From NCBI GenBank assembly GCA_036227345.1, contig CP109468.1, positions 558,001-622,000 of the forward strand: a DNA stretch of 64,000 bases, given 5' to 3'. The stretch is from Streptomyces sp. NBC_01463. Its GTDB lineage: Bacteria > Actinomycetota > Actinomycetes > Streptomycetales > Streptomycetaceae. The translations under genes were made by a program, and so were the position numbers. The notes below the pieces were generated by a model that was not told the DNA's origin, searched no databases, and saw only the letters and a list, made by a program, of their open reading frames with translations. This document shows positions 1 through 8,734 of the stretch, piece by piece (the stretch's first letter is position 1; each line of letters begins with the position of its first letter).

Positions 1-880
1 GCACGATGTGGGCTGCGTCGCCGGCCAGCAGGACGCGGCCGTGGCGCATGGGCTCGGTGACGGAACTGCGCATCGGCAGAACGGACTTCGCCGTGATCGG
101 ACCGCGCCGCAGCGTCCAGTCCCCGTCGACGGCGAAGCGGGCGTCGAGCTCGTCCCAGATCCGCGCGTCCGGCCAGTCGGCGGGGTCGGTCCCGTTGGGC
201 ACCTGGAGGTACAGGCGGCTGACCTCCGGCGACCGCATGCTGTGCAGGGCGAAACCGCGCGGCGAGTGGGCGTAGATCAGTTCATCGCAGGACGGCGGTA
301 CGTCGGCCAGGATGCCCAGCCAGGAGTACGGGTACACGCGCTCGTGGGTGCGTTGCGCCCCGGCGGGGATCGCGGCGCGGGTGACACCGTGGAATCCGTC
401 GCAGCCCACCACGTAGTCGCAGGTCAGGACCTCGTCGCGGCCCTCGTGCGTGTAGCGGACGGTCGGCCGTCCGGTGTCGGCCCCCTCGACCGATGTGACC
501 GTGGCCCCGAAGAACAGCGGTGCGCCGTCGGCCAGTTGGAGCGCTATGAGGTCCTTGACGACCTCGGTCTGGGCGTAGACCCACACCCGGCGCCCCTCGG
601 TGAGGGAGGGGAAGTCGATGCGGTGCGACCGGCCGTTCCAGCGCAGCTCGATGCCGTCGTGCACCAGGCCCACGGCGTCGAGCCGCCGGGCGGCCCCGGC
701 CTCGCGGAGGGCGTCCACGGTGGGCTGTTCGAGGATGCCGGCGCGCTGGCGCTGTTCGACGTACGCGCGGTCGCGGCTCTCCAGGACCACGCAGTCGACA
801 CCGGCGCGGTGGAGCAGCCGGGCGAGCAGGAGCCCTGCCGGTCCGCCGCCGATGATTCCCACGGTCGTGTGCATGGGCAT
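1..880 (-). CDS. pobA: 4-hydroxybenzoate 3-monooxygenase, C-terminus cut by window edge
   Basis: Flavoprotein hydroxylase turning 4-hydroxybenzoate into protocatechuate, which feeds the pca enzymes encoded upstream. The visible part (about 293 of roughly 390 residues) begins with the FAD-binding Rossmann motif GIIGGGPAGLLLA, has the mid-protein GCDGFHGVTR segment, and stops at the window edge within GDAAHIV, part of the second FAD motif. Two in-frame ATGs (880 and 874) sit just after the pcaL stop at 884; 880 is used. The gene is last in the minus-strand pca operon, so substrate entry and ring cleavage are probably co-transcribed. The family call is confident; the 3' end lies outside the window. 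Confidence 0.9.
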   Translation of the reverse strand, partial: MPMHTTVGIIGGGPAGLLLARLLHRAGVDCVVLESRDRAYVEQRQRAGILEQPTVDALREAGAARRLDAVGLVHDGIELRWNGRSHRIDFPSLTEGRRVWVYAQTEVVKDLIALQLADGAPLFFGATVTSVEGADTGRPTVRYTHEGRDEVLTCDYVVGCDGFHGVTRAAIPAGAQRTHERVYPYSWLGILADVPPSCDELIYAHSPRGFALHSMRSPEVSRLYLQVPNGTDPADWPDARIWDELDARFAVDGDWTLRRGPITAKSVLPMRSSVTEPMRHGRVLLAGDAAHIV

Positions 881-883
881 GGG

Positions 884-2092
884 CTACCTCGTCTCCTCTG
901 GGGTGTTGCCGATGTCGGCGAGGATCCGGTCCGCTGCGGCGAACGCGGCGTTGGCCGCCGGGACTCCGCAGTAGACGGCCGCCTGGAGCAGGACTTCCTG
1001 GACGTCCTCGGGGGTGAGGTCGCCGCTGACGAGCGCGGCGCGCAGATGCATGGCCAGTTCCTCGTGGTGGCCGCGTGCCACCAGGGCGGTGAGGGTGAGA
1101 CACCGCCGGGTCCGGTGGTCGAGGCCGGGCCGCGTCCACACCTCGCCCCAGGCGTAGCGGGTGATGAAGTCCTGGAAGACGGCGCTGAACGGCGTGGTCC
1201 GGGCGATGGCCCGGTCGACGTGTGCGTCGCCGAGGACGGTGCGGCGTACGGCATCGCCCGCGGTGTGCCGGGACGCGTCGTCGGTGCCGGCCGCGCCCCC
1301 GGCCGTGAAGTGGCTCAGCAGCGCCGCCTGTACGGGGAGGGGACGTTCGACGTTGGCGAGGTGCGAGGCGCCCGGGAGTTCGAGCAGGGTCGAGCCGGGG
1401 ATGGCGTCGGCGAGTTCGCGGGCGTGCGCGACCGGGGTCGCGGGGTCGTCGCGGCCCGCCACGACGAGCGTGGCGGCGGTGACGGCGTGCAGGTCGCCGC
1501 GCAGGTCGTACGCGGCGAGGGCCTCGCACAACGAGGCGTAGGCGTGCGGGTCGACGTCCCGCAGGCCCGCTGCGACGGCACGGGCCGCGGGGCTGTCGGC
1601 GAAGTCCGCGGTGAACCAGCGGCCCGCAGCCGTGTCGGCGACCGGTCCGATGCCCTCGGCCCGTACCAGCGCGGCCCGCGCGTGCCAGGCCTGCGGATCA
1701 CCGAAACGGGCCGAGGAGCACACCAGCGCGAGCGAGGTGATCCGGTCGGGGTGGTGCACGGCGAGCCAGGTCCCGACCGCGCCACCGAGGGAGATGCCCG
1801 CGTACGCGAACCGGTCGATGCCGAGGGCGTCGGCGAGGCGCAGCACCTGCCGGCCGAGGTCGGCGACGCCGCCGCTCTCGGGGAACAGTCCGGCCGGGCT
1901 GCCTCCGTGTCCGGGCAGATCCCAGCGGACGACGCGGTGGTCGCGGGCCAGGCCGGCGGTCTGCGCGTCCCAGACGGAGAGTGCGGTGCCGAGGGACGGC
2001 CCGAGGAGGAGGGGCGGTCCGGTGATGGGGCCGTCGACCTGGTGGTGGAGAAGGCGCGGGGCCGGGGTGGTGGGTGCGTTCGGGGTGCTCAT
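884..2092 (-). CDS. pcaL: PcaL: 3-oxoadipate enol-lactonase / 4-carboxymuconolactone decarboxylase fusion
   Basis: A 402-residue two-domain cytoplasmic enzyme doing two consecutive steps of the protocatechuate branch. Residues about 10-265 are an alpha/beta hydrolase (PcaD) with nucleophile elbow GISLGG (Ser101) and a late SHLANVERP segment holding the likely catalytic His. Residues about 280-400 are a carboxymuconolactone decarboxylase domain (PcaC) with RTRRCLTLTALVARGHHEELAMH. The PcaD-PcaC fusion is typical of Streptomyces and relatives. It lies 3 bp before pobA and about 325 bp after pcaB; that gap holds imperfect repeats. Confidence 0.93.
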   Translation of the reverse strand: MSTPNAPTTPAPRLLHHQVDGPITGPPLLLGPSLGTALSVWDAQTAGLARDHRVVRWDLPGHGGSPAGLFPESGGVADLGRQVLRLADALGIDRFAYAGISLGGAVGTWLAVHHPDRITSLALVCSSARFGDPQAWHARAALVRAEGIGPVADTAAGRWFTADFADSPAARAVAAGLRDVDPHAYASLCEALAAYDLRGDLHAVTAATLVVAGRDDPATPVAHARELADAIPGSTLLELPGASHLANVERPLPVQAALLSHFTAGGAAGTDDASRHTAGDAVRRTVLGDAHVDRAIARTTPFSAVFQDFITRYAWGEVWTRPGLDHRTRRCLTLTALVARGHHEELAMHLRAALVSGDLTPEDVQEVLLQAAVYCGVPAANAAFAAADRILADIGNTPEETR

Positions 2093-2210
2093 GGGGCTCC
2101 TGGGCCGGCGGGTGCCGGTGGTGAGGGGTGCCTGGGGGATTGCAGGGGTATCGGGACGGGTCGTCCGTGCCGGGCGTACGAGGCGGCTGCCGGAGGCACG
2201 CCCGACAAGA

Positions 2211-2360
2211 GGTGCGGGTCAGGTCGGTTCAGTTCGGTCCCCACCGCTGTCGAAGGCGCGCCCTGCGACGGGTACGGATCGGTTCGGTTCCGACCGCTGT
2301 CGAAGGCGTCCGGCAGCGGGTGCGGGTCAGGTCGGGTTCCGTGCCGACCGCTCGCGCCAC
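2211..2360. repeat. Imperfect direct repeats between pcaB and pcaL
   Basis: The 326-bp gap between pcaL and pcaB has no convincing gene. It contains imperfect repeats with a period of about 50-54 bp. The core ACCGCTGTCGAAGGCG occurs at 2243-2258 and 2293-2308, with a decayed third copy starting near 2345. A flanking element GGTGCGGGTCAGGTCGG occurs near 2211 and again near 2319. The function is unknown; it could affect transcript stability between pcaB and pcaL or simply be slipped-strand duplication. Confidence 0.6.
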
Positions 2361-2418
2361 TGCCCGAGGCGCGCCCGGCAACAGGCACGCGTCACCTCGT
2401 TCCGTGCGGGATGCTCCG

Positions 2419-3873
2419 TCAGTCCGCCCCCGTCCCGTCGGTGCGGCGGCGCAGCGCGCGGTCGACGAGCGGGCCGGCCGAGCCCGGGTAGCTCGACGGA
2501 TCGGTGAGGGTCTTCAGTTCGTCCCGTGTCACCGCGCCCGCCAGTGCCGGGTCCTGGGCCAGGGCGTCGTGGAGGCGGAGTCCTTCGCGGGCCGCGCGGG
2601 CGGCCGCCCCGGTGACCGCCGCCCGTGCCGCGGCTCGTCCGATCCTGGCCGAGAGGACGGCACCGAGCCGTTCACTGACGATCAGTCCGCCCGTGATGCC
2701 GAGGTTCTCGCGCATGCGCCCGGGGTGGACGCGCAGCCCCTCGGCCAGTGCGGCCGCCGCGTCGGCGGCTCCACCGACCGTGCGCAACGCCTCGCGCAGC
2801 GGCTGCCATTCGGCGTGCCAGGCGCCGGGCGGGCGCTCGTCCTCGGCGACGAGGGCGCCGTACAGGATCCCGGCGAGTGCGGGGACCTGGCGGGCGGCCG
2901 CGGCGATGAGGACGGCGCGGGCCGGGTTGGCCTTGTGCGGCATCGCGGACGATGTCCCGCCCGTGCTCTCGGAGACCTCGCCGATCTCGGTCCGGGAGAG
3001 GACGAGAACGTCCGCGGCGAGTTTGCCGAGGGCTCCGGCGGTGAAGGCCAGTGCTCCGCCGAGGTCGGCGACCGGCGTGCGCAGGGTGTGCCAGGGCAGC
3101 GCGGGCGCGGCCAGTCCGGTCGCGGTGGCGTACGCCCCGACGAGCATCGCCCCGGCGTCCGCCGCAGCGTCGTCACCCGCCGCGCCCGCCCCTCCCGTGT
3201 CCGGACTCCCGGGCCCGGCGAAGGCGGCGAAGGCGGCCAGCGTCCCCGCCGCGCCGCCCAGTTGGACCGGCAGCGCGCCCCGGACCGCGGCGAGCCGCTC
3301 GCGGGCGTCGAGGACCAGACTGCGCCAGCCCGCCGCCTTGAGGCCGAAGGTGGTCGGCACGGCGTGCTGGGTGAGGGTGCGTCCCGCCATCGGTGTGTCG
3401 CGGTGTTCGGCGGCGGTGCGGGCCAGGGCACCGGCCGTCCGGTCCAGGTCGGCAAGGATCAGCCGCAGGGTCCGGGAGGCCACCAGCATGGCGGCGGTGT
3501 CGAGGATGTCCTGGCTGGTCGCGCCCCGGTGGACATGGGCGGCGGTGGCCGGGGACCGTTCCGCGACGGCGGCCGTCAGGTCGGCGGCCAGGGGGATGAC
3601 GGGGTTGCCGCCCGACCGGGCCCGCAGCGCCAGGGCGCGCGCGTCGAACCGGTCCGGGTCCGCCGCGGCCGACGCGACGGCGTCCGCCGTGCCGGGCGGG
3701 GCGTGGCCCAGCGATTCCTGGGCGCGGACGAGCGCCGTCTCGGCGTCGAGCAGGGCCCGTACGTACGCCGCGTCACCCGTCGCCGCCTCCACGGCCGTTC
3801 CGGCGCGGACGGGTGCGAGCAGGCCGACGTCCGCCGCTGCCCGGTCCGACGTGTCCGCATCAGGCGAAGTCAA
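2419..3873 (-). CDS. pcaB: 3-carboxy-cis,cis-muconate cycloisomerase
   Basis: Fumarase/aspartase-superfamily enzyme that lactonises the product of protocatechuate 3,4-dioxygenase, supplying 4-carboxymuconolactone to PcaL. It carries the superfamily signature GGTSSAMPHKANP and, earlier, the HRGATSQDI segment. The reading frame opens at an ATG at 3891 inside pcaG, but that ATG has no ribosome site. AGGAGA lies 9-10 bases before a TTG at 3873, giving a 484-residue protein beginning MTSPDADTSD; that start is preferred. Either way the gene overlaps the 3' end of pcaG, implying translational coupling. Confidence 0.9.
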   Translation of the reverse strand: MTSPDADTSDRAAADVGLLAPVRAGTAVEAATGDAAYVRALLDAETALVRAQESLGHAPPGTADAVASAAADPDRFDARALALRARSGGNPVIPLAADLTAAVAERSPATAAHVHRGATSQDILDTAAMLVASRTLRLILADLDRTAGALARTAAEHRDTPMAGRTLTQHAVPTTFGLKAAGWRSLVLDARERLAAVRGALPVQLGGAAGTLAAFAAFAGPGSPDTGGAGAAGDDAAADAGAMLVGAYATATGLAAPALPWHTLRTPVADLGGALAFTAGALGKLAADVLVLSRTEIGEVSESTGGTSSAMPHKANPARAVLIAAAARQVPALAGILYGALVAEDERPPGAWHAEWQPLREALRTVGGAADAAAALAEGLRVHPGRMRENLGITGGLIVSERLGAVLSARIGRAAARAAVTGAAARAAREGLRLHDALAQDPALAGAVTRDELKTLTDPSSYPGSAGPLVDRALRRRTDGTGAD

Positions 3874-4462
3874 GGAAGACCGTCTCCTCATGTGCGCCGT
3901 CGTACTGCAGACGGATGTCGAATCGGTGGATGCCGGTCTCCTCGGGCGTGGTGAGGAGCGTGGCCCGCCGCTCCTCGGGGAGTCGGGCGAGCAGCGGGTC
4001 CCCGTCGAGGCCGGGGGCGTCGTGCAGATAGGCGCGGGTGTGCAGGTGGTGGGTCAGCCCGCGGGCGAAGACGACGAGCGCGAGGTACGGGGATCCGCCC
4101 GGCGGCAGCGTCGTGACGGTGTAGTGCCCGTCGGCGTCCGTCGGTACCCGGCCGAAGCCTGTGAACGCGAGGCCGTGGCGGCCGATGACCGCTCCGGTGA
4201 CGGGGTCGCGCCGCAGGGAGCCGGGTGCGCCGTGCCGGGAGCCGTCGGGCGCGGGCTGCCACACCTCGATGAGGGCGTCGGGCACCGGCGCACCGGCGCC
4301 GTCGTGGACGTGGCCGTGCAGGATCACGGTGCCCGGATGACCGGCGGGGGCGAGGTCGCCGCCGCCCGCGAACGGCAGGGCGTACCCGTAGAAGGGGCCG
4401 ACGGTCTGGGACGGGGTGGGCAGGAGCTTCCCCGGCGCGGCGGCGGGCGGTGTGGCGGACAT
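3860..4462 (-). CDS. pcaG: Protocatechuate 3,4-dioxygenase, alpha subunit
   Basis: 200-residue alpha subunit of the intradiol ring-cleaving dioxygenase, starting with the typical LLPTPSQTVGPFYGYALPF segment and containing the intradiol core VPDALIEVWQP. In this family the alpha chain is structural and the iron ligands sit in PcaH, which matches the lack of the HIHF motif here. Its ATG overlaps the pcaH stop (ATGA at 4459-4462), as expected for subunits made in equal amounts. Its 3' end overlaps pcaB. Confidence 0.94.
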   Translation of the reverse strand: MSATPPAAAPGKLLPTPSQTVGPFYGYALPFAGGGDLAPAGHPGTVILHGHVHDGAGAPVPDALIEVWQPAPDGSRHGAPGSLRRDPVTGAVIGRHGLAFTGFGRVPTDADGHYTVTTLPPGGSPYLALVVFARGLTHHLHTRAYLHDAPGLDGDPLLARLPEERRATLLTTPEETGIHRFDIRLQYDGAHEETVFLDFA

Positions 4463-5259
4463 CAGCGGCCCTCCTCGGTCCAGGTCGCGGACGGGCCGTC
4501 GAGGACGATGTCCCAGCGGTAGCCGAGCGACCGTTCGGGGGTGGACAGGTCGTGGTCGTACGCCGCGACGAGCCGGCCGCGCGCGTCGTCGTCCGTGACG
4601 GACTGGAGGATCGGGTCGTAGGCGAAGAGCGGATCGCCCGGGAAGTACATCTGGGTGATCAGCCGCTGGGTGAACGCGGCTCCGAACAGCGAGAAGTGGA
4701 TGTGCGCGGGGCGCCAGGCGTTGGCGTGGTTGCGCCAGGGGTAGGCGCCCGGCTTGACGGTGACGAACGAGTACGCGCCCTGATCATCCGTCAGGCAGCG
4801 TCCCACGCCGGTGAAGTTGGGGTCGAGGGGGGCGGGGTGCTGATCGCGGAGATGGGCGTAGCGGCCCGAGGCGTTGGCCTGCCAGATCTCGACGAGCTGG
4901 CCGCGCACGGGGCGGCCGGACCGGTCGAGGACGCGGCCGGTCACGGTGATCCGCTCCCCCAGCGGTTCGCCCTGGTGCTGCCGGGTGAGGTCGTGGTCCA
5001 GCTCCGTGATGTCGGTGGCGCCGAAGACCGGGCCGGAGAGCTCGACGGCCTCGGGGTCCGCGCCGACGGGGATCAGCGGCCGCCGCGGGTGGCGCAGGGT
5101 GCTGCTGCGGTAGGGGGCGTAGTCCCGGGCGGGGTGCGGGCGGACGGGTGCGCCCGCGGCGAGGGACGCGGCGTAGTCCTCGCGCGCCGCGGTGATCTCG
5201 GCGCTGATGTCGGCCTGGGTGAGTGCGCGGGGCACGGCCGGGGCGGACGGGCTGGTCAT
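4462..5259 (-). CDS. pcaH: Protocatechuate 3,4-dioxygenase, beta subunit
   Basis: 265-residue catalytic subunit that opens the protocatechuate ring between its hydroxyl-bearing carbons. The intradiol core VRGQLVEIWQANASGRYAH is present. The iron ligands are recognisable: the Tyr of SGRYAH, the Tyr of GAYPW, and the two His of AHIHFS. The frame stays open further upstream, but the start is the ATG at 5259, preceded by GGAAGGA at proper spacing; upstream residues are antisense to pcaJ. It lies 38 bp after pcaJ and overlaps pcaG by 1 bp. Confidence 0.95.
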   Translation of the reverse strand: MTSPSAPAVPRALTQADISAEITAAREDYAASLAAGAPVRPHPARDYAPYRSSTLRHPRRPLIPVGADPEAVELSGPVFGATDITELDHDLTRQHQGEPLGERITVTGRVLDRSGRPVRGQLVEIWQANASGRYAHLRDQHPAPLDPNFTGVGRCLTDDQGAYSFVTVKPGAYPWRNHANAWRPAHIHFSLFGAAFTQRLITQMYFPGDPLFAYDPILQSVTDDDARGRLVAAYDHDLSTPERSLGYRWDIVLDGPSATWTEEGR

Positions 5260-5297
5260 GGGTGGCGGTCCTTCCTTGCCTGTACGGGGTCGGGGCG

Positions 5298-5954
5298 TCA
5301 CGGCCTGATTCCTCCGGCTCCTTCTGCGACACGGACCGGGGCGGCGGTCCGGGCGAGCACGTCGGCGACGCCGACGCCCGGTGCGGTCTCGGTCAGCACC
5401 AGGCCGGTGGCGGTCACGTCGAGGACGGCCAGGTCCGTGATGATCCGGTGGACGCAGGAGCGGCCGGTGAGCGGGAGGGTGCACTCCTCGACGATCTTCG
5501 GACTGCCGTCCTTGGCGGTGTGCGTCATCGTCACGATGACGCGGCGGGCGCCGTGGACGAGGTCCATAGCGCCGCCGATGCCGGTCACGAGCTTGCCCGG
5601 GACGGCCCAGTTGGCGAGGTCGCCGCGGGCGGAGACCTGCATGGCGCCGAGCACGGCCGTGTCGATGTGGCCGCCGCGGATCATGCCGAAGGAGAGTGCC
5701 GAATCGAAGAACGAGGCCCCCGGCAGGACGGTGACCGTCTCCTTGCCGGCGTTGATCAGGTCGGGATCGACGTCCTCGTCGTAGGGGAAGGGGCCGGTGC
5801 CCAGGATGCCGTTCTCGGATTCGAGGACGACGTGCACGCCTTCGGGGAGGTGGTTGGGGATCAGGGTCGGCAGCCCGATGCCCAGGTTGACGTACTCGCC
5901 GTCGCGGAGTTCGGCGGCCGCGCGGGCGGCCATCTCCTGCCGGTTCCAGCTCAT
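5298..5954 (-). CDS. pcaJ: 3-oxoadipate CoA-transferase, subunit B
   Basis: 218-residue beta subunit of the CoA-transferase that activates 3-oxoadipate with CoA from succinyl-CoA. It has the SCOT-family catalytic motif SENGILG (Glu47 the expected acyl-CoA-forming glutamate), the N-terminal [13 protein letters not shown] segment and [15 protein letters not shown]. Its ATG overlaps the pcaI stop by 4 bp. The thiolase (pcaF) that would finish the pathway is not in this window. Confidence 0.93.
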   Translation of the reverse strand: MSWNRQEMAARAAAELRDGEYVNLGIGLPTLIPNHLPEGVHVVLESENGILGTGPFPYDEDVDPDLINAGKETVTVLPGASFFDSALSFGMIRGGHIDTAVLGAMQVSARGDLANWAVPGKLVTGIGGAMDLVHGARRVIVTMTHTAKDGSPKIVEECTLPLTGRSCVHRIITDLAVLDVTATGLVLTETAPGVGVADVLARTAAPVRVAEGAGGIRP

Positions 5955-6736
5955 CGGCCACCGTCCTGGTCCGCGCCGGTCCGTGGTGTCACGGTGCGCT
6001 GCTCGATCCTCTTGTCCGCGGCCCGCTCCGGGGTCAGCGCGACCACGCGCCGGACGAAGACGCCGGGCAGGTGTACGTGGTCGGGGTCGATCTCGCCGGG
6101 TTCCACCAGTTCCTCGACCTCGGCGATCGTGATGCGGCCGGCCATGGCGGCGAGCGGGTTGAAGTTGCGGGCCGCCTTGTTGAAGACGAGGTTCCCGTGC
6201 CGGTCGCCCCTGGCCGCCCTGACGAGGGCGAAGTCGGTGCGGATCCCGCGCTCCATGACGTAGGGCGTGCCGTCGAAGTCGCGTACCTCCTTGGCCGGGG
6301 AGGCGAGGGCGACACCGCCGTTGCCGTCGTAGCGCCAGGGCATTCCGCCGTCGGCGACCAGGGTGCCGACGCCGGCCGGGGTGTAGAACGCGGGGATGCC
6401 CGCCCCGCCGGCGCGCAGGCGTTCGGCGAGGGTGCCCTGGGGGATGAGTTCGAGCTCAAGCTCGCCCGCCAGGTACTGGCGGCCGAACTCCTTGTTGCCG
6501 CCGATGTACGAGCCGGTGACCCGGCTGATCCGGCCGTCGGCGAGCAGGACCGCGAGCCCCGAGTCCTGCGCGCCGCAGTTGTTCGAGACGACGCGCAGGC
6601 CCCTGGTCCCGCGTGCGTGCAGGGCCGCGATCAGGGCGTCGGGGACGCCGCTGAGTCCGAAGCCGCCGACGGCGATCGAGGCGCCGTCCGGCAGATCGGC
6701 CACGGCCTGCGCGGCGGAGGCGACCACCTTGTCCAT
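5951..6736 (-). CDS. pcaI: 3-oxoadipate CoA-transferase, subunit A
   Basis: 261-residue alpha subunit with the CoA-binding [13 protein letters not shown] motif near the N-terminus, [11 protein letters not shown], and the [12 protein letters not shown] segment. It is the first gene of the minus-strand operon pcaI-J-H-G-B-L-pobA and faces a divergent IclR-type regulator across 180 bp that holds an inverted repeat. Homologous succinyl-CoA:acetoacetate transferases (ScoA) look similar; the surrounding pca genes decide the call. Confidence 0.93.
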   Translation of the reverse strand: MDKVVASAAQAVADLPDGASIAVGGFGLSGVPDALIAALHARGTRGLRVVSNNCGAQDSGLAVLLADGRISRVTGSYIGGNKEFGRQYLAGELELELIPQGTLAERLRAGGAGIPAFYTPAGVGTLVADGGMPWRYDGNGGVALASPAKEVRDFDGTPYVMERGIRTDFALVRAARGDRHGNLVFNKAARNFNPLAAMAGRITIAEVEELVEPGEIDPDHVHLPGVFVRRVVALTPERAADKRIEQRTVTPRTGADQDGGR

Positions 6737-6768
6737 GGACCGTCCCTCACATCTTCGCTTGTTCGCAC

Positions 6769-6786
6769 AGTGAAGTTTCTTTCACT
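6769..6786. promoter_or_regulatory. Inverted repeat in the pcaI / IclR divergent promoter
   Basis: AGTGAA-GTTTCT-TTCACT: perfect 6-bp arms around a 6-bp spacer, in an AT-rich island 33 bp upstream of pcaI and 131 bp upstream of the regulator. Its position suggests the operator of the neighbouring regulator, where binding would control pcaI and possibly the regulator itself. This is inferred from position and symmetry. Confidence 0.55.
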
Positions 6787-6916
6787 ATTCTTGACCCGGA
6801 GTCTGCCGCCCGCCCGCACCCCTGTCAACGGTCGGCACCTCACCGGCGCCGGGCGGACCGCTCCTCACCTGCCGGTGTTCACTACTGTGTCCCCACGACG
6901 CACGACGGAGAGCCCG

Positions 6917-8584
6917 ATGCCACCGACCCACCCGCCCCAGCAGACCGAGACGCCGGCACCGGCCGAGGCGGTCGCCCCGCTCATGCGCGGCATCACGGTC
7001 CTGCGCCGGCTCACCGACGCGGGCGGCACGCTGAGCCCGAGCGCCATCGAACGCGCCACCGGCCTGGCCCGGTCCACGGTCGACCGGATCACCGCGACCC
7101 TGGCCCGGATGGAGTACGTCCGCGTGGACGGGCGGGATGTCACGCTCGCCCCCCGTCTCATGGAGCTGGGAAACGCGTTTCTGTCCGCGCTGCGGCTGCC
7201 GTCCCTGCTCGGGGAGCGGGCCGACGCCCTGGCCGACACGCTCGACGAGTCGGTCTCCCTGGCGGTCGGTGACGGCGACGGGATCCGCTTCATCCATCAG
7301 GCCACCCGGCGTCGCGCGATGTCGCTGAGCTTCCGCATCGGTGACCTGCTGCCCGCCGAACGCACCGCGCCGGGACCGCTGCTGGCCGCGGACTGGGATG
7401 CGCGGGAGTGGCGGGAGTGGCGGGAGCACCGGGCCGCGGACCCGGAGGGCCTGGCCTTCCCCGCCGTTCCCCCGCGGCCGCCCGTGCCCGAGAAGGAGTT
7501 CGCCGCACGGGCCGAACAGGCTCGGCGCGACGGCTGGGCGCTGGACGACCAGCTGATCGAGCCCGGTCTGGTCGCGCTCGCCGTGCCGGTCCGCTCCCCC
7601 GCGGGCGAAGTGGCCTGTCTCGTCAGCGTCGTGAGCCACACCAGCCGGCACACCGCGGCCTCGCTGCGCGACACCCTGCTGCCCCGGGTGCGGGCGGCCG
7701 CCGCGGCCATGGAGGAGGACCTGCGGCAGGCCGCGCCCACCCTCACCCCGCAGTCGCCCACCGCGCTCGCCTCCTGGACCGGGGCGTCGAAGCAGGAGCT
7801 GGGCCGCGAGTTCATCGAGTCGCTCGCGCGCGGTCTGACCGTGCTCGCCACGTTCGGCGAGGGCCGGGACGCCCTGACCCTGTCCGACGTCGCCCGGGCG
7901 ACCGGGCTGGCCAGGGCGACCGCCCGGCGGGCCCTGATCACCCTGGAGCACCTCGGGTACGTCACCGCGCGGGGCCGGGAGCACCGCCTCACCCCGCTCG
8001 TACTGGCCCTCGGCTACCCGCCGTTGTCGCGCGCGACGCTGCCGCAGATCGCCCAGCCCCACCTCGCCGCGCTGACCGGACAGGTCCGGGACTCGGCCTC
8101 GCTCGCGGTGCTCGCGGGCGACGACGTCCAGTACACCGGCCGCGTCGCGACCCGGCGCATCATGAACGTCAACATCACCGTCGGGACGCGCTTTCCGGCG
8201 CACGCGACCTCCATGGGCCGCGTCCTGCTCGCCGCGCTGCCCGCCACGGAACGCGCGGCCCGCCTCGCCGCGGCGGAGCCGCACGCCCTGACCCCCTACA
8301 CCGTCACCCGCCCCGACGAACTGGGCGCCGCCCTCGACCGTGCCCGGGCCGACGGCTACGCGCTGGTCGACGAGGAGCTGGAGGTGGGGCTGCGTTCGGT
8401 GGCCGTCCCCCTGCACGACCGCCGGGGCACGGTCGTGGCGGCGGTCAACGTCGCCATGCACAGCAGCAGCCGCACTCTGGAGGAGTGCGTCACGGACGTA
8501 CTGCCCCGGCTGCGCGAGGCGGCCGGGCGCATCGAGGCCGACCTGCACATCACCGAGCGGTACGTCCGGGTCCCCGCGATGTGA
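6917..8584 (+). CDS. Tandem double IclR-family transcriptional regulator of the pca operon
   Basis: 555 residues, about twice the usual IclR length, because two complete IclR units are fused. Unit one has a winged helix-turn-helix at about 25-70 (LSPSAIERATGLARSTVDRI) and an effector domain to about 265. Unit two repeats this from about residue 298 (LTLSDVARATGLARATARRAL) to the end and has the GTRFPAHATSMGRVLLAAL effector-site segment. The ATG at 6917 has GGAG seven bases upstream. Divergence from pcaI suggests control by protocatechuate or a pathway intermediate, as for PcaR/PcaU/PobR relatives. Activator or repressor cannot be told from sequence. Confidence 0.88.
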   Translation: MPPTHPPQQTETPAPAEAVAPLMRGITVLRRLTDAGGTLSPSAIERATGLARSTVDRITATLARMEYVRVDGRDVTLAPRLMELGNAFLSALRLPSLLGERADALADTLDESVSLAVGDGDGIRFIHQATRRRAMSLSFRIGDLLPAERTAPGPLLAADWDAREWREWREHRAADPEGLAFPAVPPRPPVPEKEFAARAEQARRDGWALDDQLIEPGLVALAVPVRSPAGEVACLVSVVSHTSRHTAASLRDTLLPRVRAAAAAMEEDLRQAAPTLTPQSPTALASWTGASKQELGREFIESLARGLTVLATFGEGRDALTLSDVARATGLARATARRALITLEHLGYVTARGREHRLTPLVLALGYPPLSRATLPQIAQPHLAALTGQVRDSASLAVLAGDDVQYTGRVATRRIMNVNITVGTRFPAHATSMGRVLLAALPATERAARLAAAEPHALTPYTVTRPDELGAALDRARADGYALVDEELEVGLRSVAVPLHDRRGTVVAAVNVAMHSSSRTLEECVTDVLPRLREAAGRIEADLHITERYVRVPAM

Positions 8585-8690
8585 TCACGCAGGACGCCCC
8601 GTGCCGCTCCTCACGCACCCGCCTCAGAGTTCACCGCAAGGGCCGCAGTGCGGCGAACTCCGGGGCGGTCATGCCATCAGCTCCCCCGGT

Positions 8691-8717
8691 GCCCCGTCCA
8701 GGCGTTCTGGACGGGGC
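8691..8717. terminator. Bidirectional hairpin between convergent genes
   Basis: Perfect 11-bp stem GCCCCGTCCAG / CTGGACGGGGC with a 5-base loop, in the 150-bp gap between the convergent ends of the IclR gene and the GH36 gene. There is no U-tract, which is usual for Streptomyces terminators. Confidence 0.7.
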
Positions 8718-8734
8718 GGGCCGGTGACGACCGG

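Noticed and set aside
8..2491. Plus-strand open frame of 827 codons across the pobA-pcaL region
   Set aside because: Low-complexity Arg/Gly/Val product antisense to well-recognised pobA and pcaL; an artefact of very high GC.
5260..5961. N-terminal extension of the pcaH frame to 5961
   Set aside because: The extra residues are Arg/Pro/His-rich and overlap pcaJ out of frame; the ATG at 5259 has a good ribosome site and begins the conserved protein.
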